Of a stretch of DNA of 6,848 bases, positions 5,477-6,848 are shown one piece after another. Within the stretch, counting starts at the first letter, position 1, and every line of letters begins with the position of its first letter. Source of the stretch: Gemmatimonadota bacterium. GTDB lineage: Bacteria; Gemmatimonadota; Gemmatimonadetes; Gemmatimonadales; GWC2-71-9. Made by a program: the position numbers and the translations under genes. Where the stretch lies: assembly GCA_003221075.1 (NCBI GenBank), contig QHUF01000268.1, positions 1 to 6,848 on the forward strand, in the 5' to 3' direction. A model generated the notes under the pieces. It searched no databases. It was not told the origin of the DNA and saw only the letters and a program-made list of their open reading frames with translations.

Positions 5477-6848
5477 GTGCAGAGCATTCGCGCGCGGATG
5501 ACGGTCTGGTATGCCACCGCGCTCATCCTCAGCATCGCGGTATTTGCGATCGTCCTCTATTTCGCGCGCCGCAGCGCCACCTATCAGGATCTCGATCGCC
5601 GCATCCAGTCTGAAGCCGACCTGACGGCCGGCATTCTCGCCGAGAGCTATCACGCCCGCGGTGTCCTGGTGGAGAAGGATACCGCCGGGCGGCCGGTGCT
5701 AACGCCGGAAGTGGCGGCGGTGCTCGAGGTCGTCCCCGATTACCTGCTCGTGACGAGCCGCGACGGCCGCCTGTTGTTCGCCTCGCCCGATGCACGCGCG
5801 CTCACGTTCGCCGAGTTCGAACAGTTGAATGCGATCGCACGCCCACCCATAGCGGGCGGTGGGGCGTCGCACCTCCCTGGTCGCTTTCGGATCGAGCCCA
5901 ACGGACCAACCATGCATTACATCGTGCGCGCCGCGCCCGACGCGGGCGATCAGTTCGGCGCCATCTTCGCGGGCGCCAATACGCGCACGGCGGAGCTGCG
6001 CCTCGAGCAGCTGCTGCTGACGATCGTGATCGCGTTCTTCGTCGGCGTCGTGCCCGCCATTTTGGTCGGCGGGTGGATCGCGGGCCGCGCCCTCGAGCCC
6101 GTCGACCGGATGATCACGGAGGTCCGGGAGATCACGGACGGCCGCAGCCTGCACCGGCGCCTTGCCGTGCCGATGGAGCGGGACGAGCTCGGCCGGCTGG
6201 CCGAGACGCTGAATCAGATGATGACGCGCCTGGAGCGCAGCTTTTCAGCGCTGCGGCGCTTCACCGCGGACGCGAGTCACGAGCTGAAGACTCCGCTGAC
6301 CGTCGTGCGCGCGGGCGTCGAGCGCGCGATCACCCGCCCGGACATGCCACCGGAAACGCTCGCGGCGCTGGAGGAGACACTGCAGGAGGTGAACCGGATG
6401 ACCGAGCTGCTCGAGTCGCTCCTCACCCTGGCGCGCGCCGATGAAGGCCGAGCCGATCTGCACCGCGAATCGGTGGATTTGCGCGACATCATCGCGGAGG
6501 CGGGAGAGACCGGAGAGCTGCTCGCCGAACACGCCGGAGTCGGCATCGACATCCGCCTGCCGTCGGAGCCCCTCGTGCTCCCGGTGGACCGGAGCCGCAT
6601 CCGTCAGCTCGCGCTGAACCTCATCGAAAACGCCGTGAAGTACACGCCGCGTGGCGGGCAGGTCTCGGTCGAGCTCGGCACGAACGACGGGCGGGCCGTA
6701 TTCACCGTCGCAGACACCGGCATCGGCATCGCCCCCGGCGACTTACCCCACGTCTTCGACCGCTTCTGGCGCGCCGACTCGGCGCGCACGCGCACGAGCG
6801 AGCGCGCGGGTACCGGACTCGGCCTCGCGATCTGCAAATGGATCGCCG
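5477..6848 (+). CDS. Membrane sensor histidine kinase, EnvZ/CusS-like with HAMP domain (3' partial)
   Basis: Inner-membrane sensor kinase; 457 codons are visible and the frame runs off the right edge. The GTG at 5477 is preferred because it keeps the N-terminal SIRARMTVWY stretch typical of these kinases; an ATG at 5498 would start inside it. No ribosome binding site is evident, which suits coupling to the regulator ending 2 bases earlier. A first helix (about 10-30) is followed by an extracytoplasmic sensor (31-178) with a PAS/PDC-like stretch (DYLLVTSRDGRLLFASP), a second helix (179-203) and a HAMP domain (about 204-255, with P208 and D236-E237). H268 is in the H box (RRFTADASHELKTPLTVVRAG), the N box is NLIENAVKYTP with N385, G1 is DTGIGI at D413, and G2 is GTGLGLAI at 445-452. 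Only the end of the ATPase domain is missing. The form matches the usual partner of CusR/QseB-type regulators, so it is probably the cognate kinase of the preceding gene. Confidence 0.93.
   Translation, partial: MQSIRARMTVWYATALILSIAVFAIVLYFARRSATYQDLDRRIQSEADLTAGILAESYHARGVLVEKDTAGRPVLTPEVAAVLEVVPDYLLVTSRDGRLLFASPDARALTFAEFEQLNAIARPPIAGGGASHLPGRFRIEPNGPTMHYIVRAAPDAGDQFGAIFAGANTRTAELRLEQLLLTIVIAFFVGVVPAILVGGWIAGRALEPVDRMITEVREITDGRSLHRRLAVPMERDELGRLAETLNQMMTRLERSFSALRRFTADASHELKTPLTVVRAGVERAITRPDMPPETLAALEETLQEVNRMTELLESLLTLARADEGRADLHRESVDLRDIIAEAGETGELLAEHAGVGIDIRLPSEPLVLPVDRSRIRQLALNLIENAVKYTPRGGQVSVELGTNDGRAVFTVADTGIGIAPGDLPHVFDRFWRADSARTRTSERAGTGLGLAICKWIA

Noticed and set aside
5529..6154. 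Overlapping minus-strand frames under the second kinase
   Set aside because: They are antisense to a kinase with complete HAMP, H, N and G motifs, and have no domain signal of their own.

Overview
This is a GC-rich bacterial window. Every gene that can be supported lies on the + strand, packed into two gene clusters. The base composition, the extracytoplasmic protein with a signal peptide ending in LAAQ, and the style of the two-component proteins would fit a Gram-negative-envelope soil or water bacterium, with Gemmatimonadota as a good candidate. That assignment is an impression, because no marker gene is present.

Region 1 (1-2406) is the 3' part of a sugar-type (CUT1, MalF/MalG-like) ABC importer operon. 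The first permease is open through the left edge, so its true N terminus lies outside the window. Before the standard permease core it carries about 235 visible residues of extra sequence, with three additional hydrophobic segments and two probable extracytoplasmic domains. The second permease starts inside the end of the first (8-base overlap) and is of ordinary type. Both have a clear EAA loop for docking to an ATPase. No ATPase or solute-binding protein is in the window.

Region 2 (2407-2625) is the only sizeable non-coding stretch. It holds two adjacent inverted repeats just after the permease operon, then a weak promoter-like pair and a well-spaced ribosome binding site for the next gene.

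Region 3 (2626-6848) is a tight signalling cluster. It starts with a small exported, probably beta-barrel protein of unknown function. Next come a soluble GAF-like/PAS histidine kinase, an OmpR-family response regulator whose start overlaps the kinase stop (ATGA), and a second, membrane-bound EnvZ/CusS-like histidine kinase. This last kinase is cut by the right edge only a few residues past its G2 box. One regulator sandwiched between two kinases of different types is the most notable feature. A likely reading is that cytoplasmic and periplasmic inputs converge on one DNA-binding regulator. I found no RNA genes, insertion sequences, CRISPR arrays or clear sign of horizontal transfer, and nothing that I can call a wholly new system.
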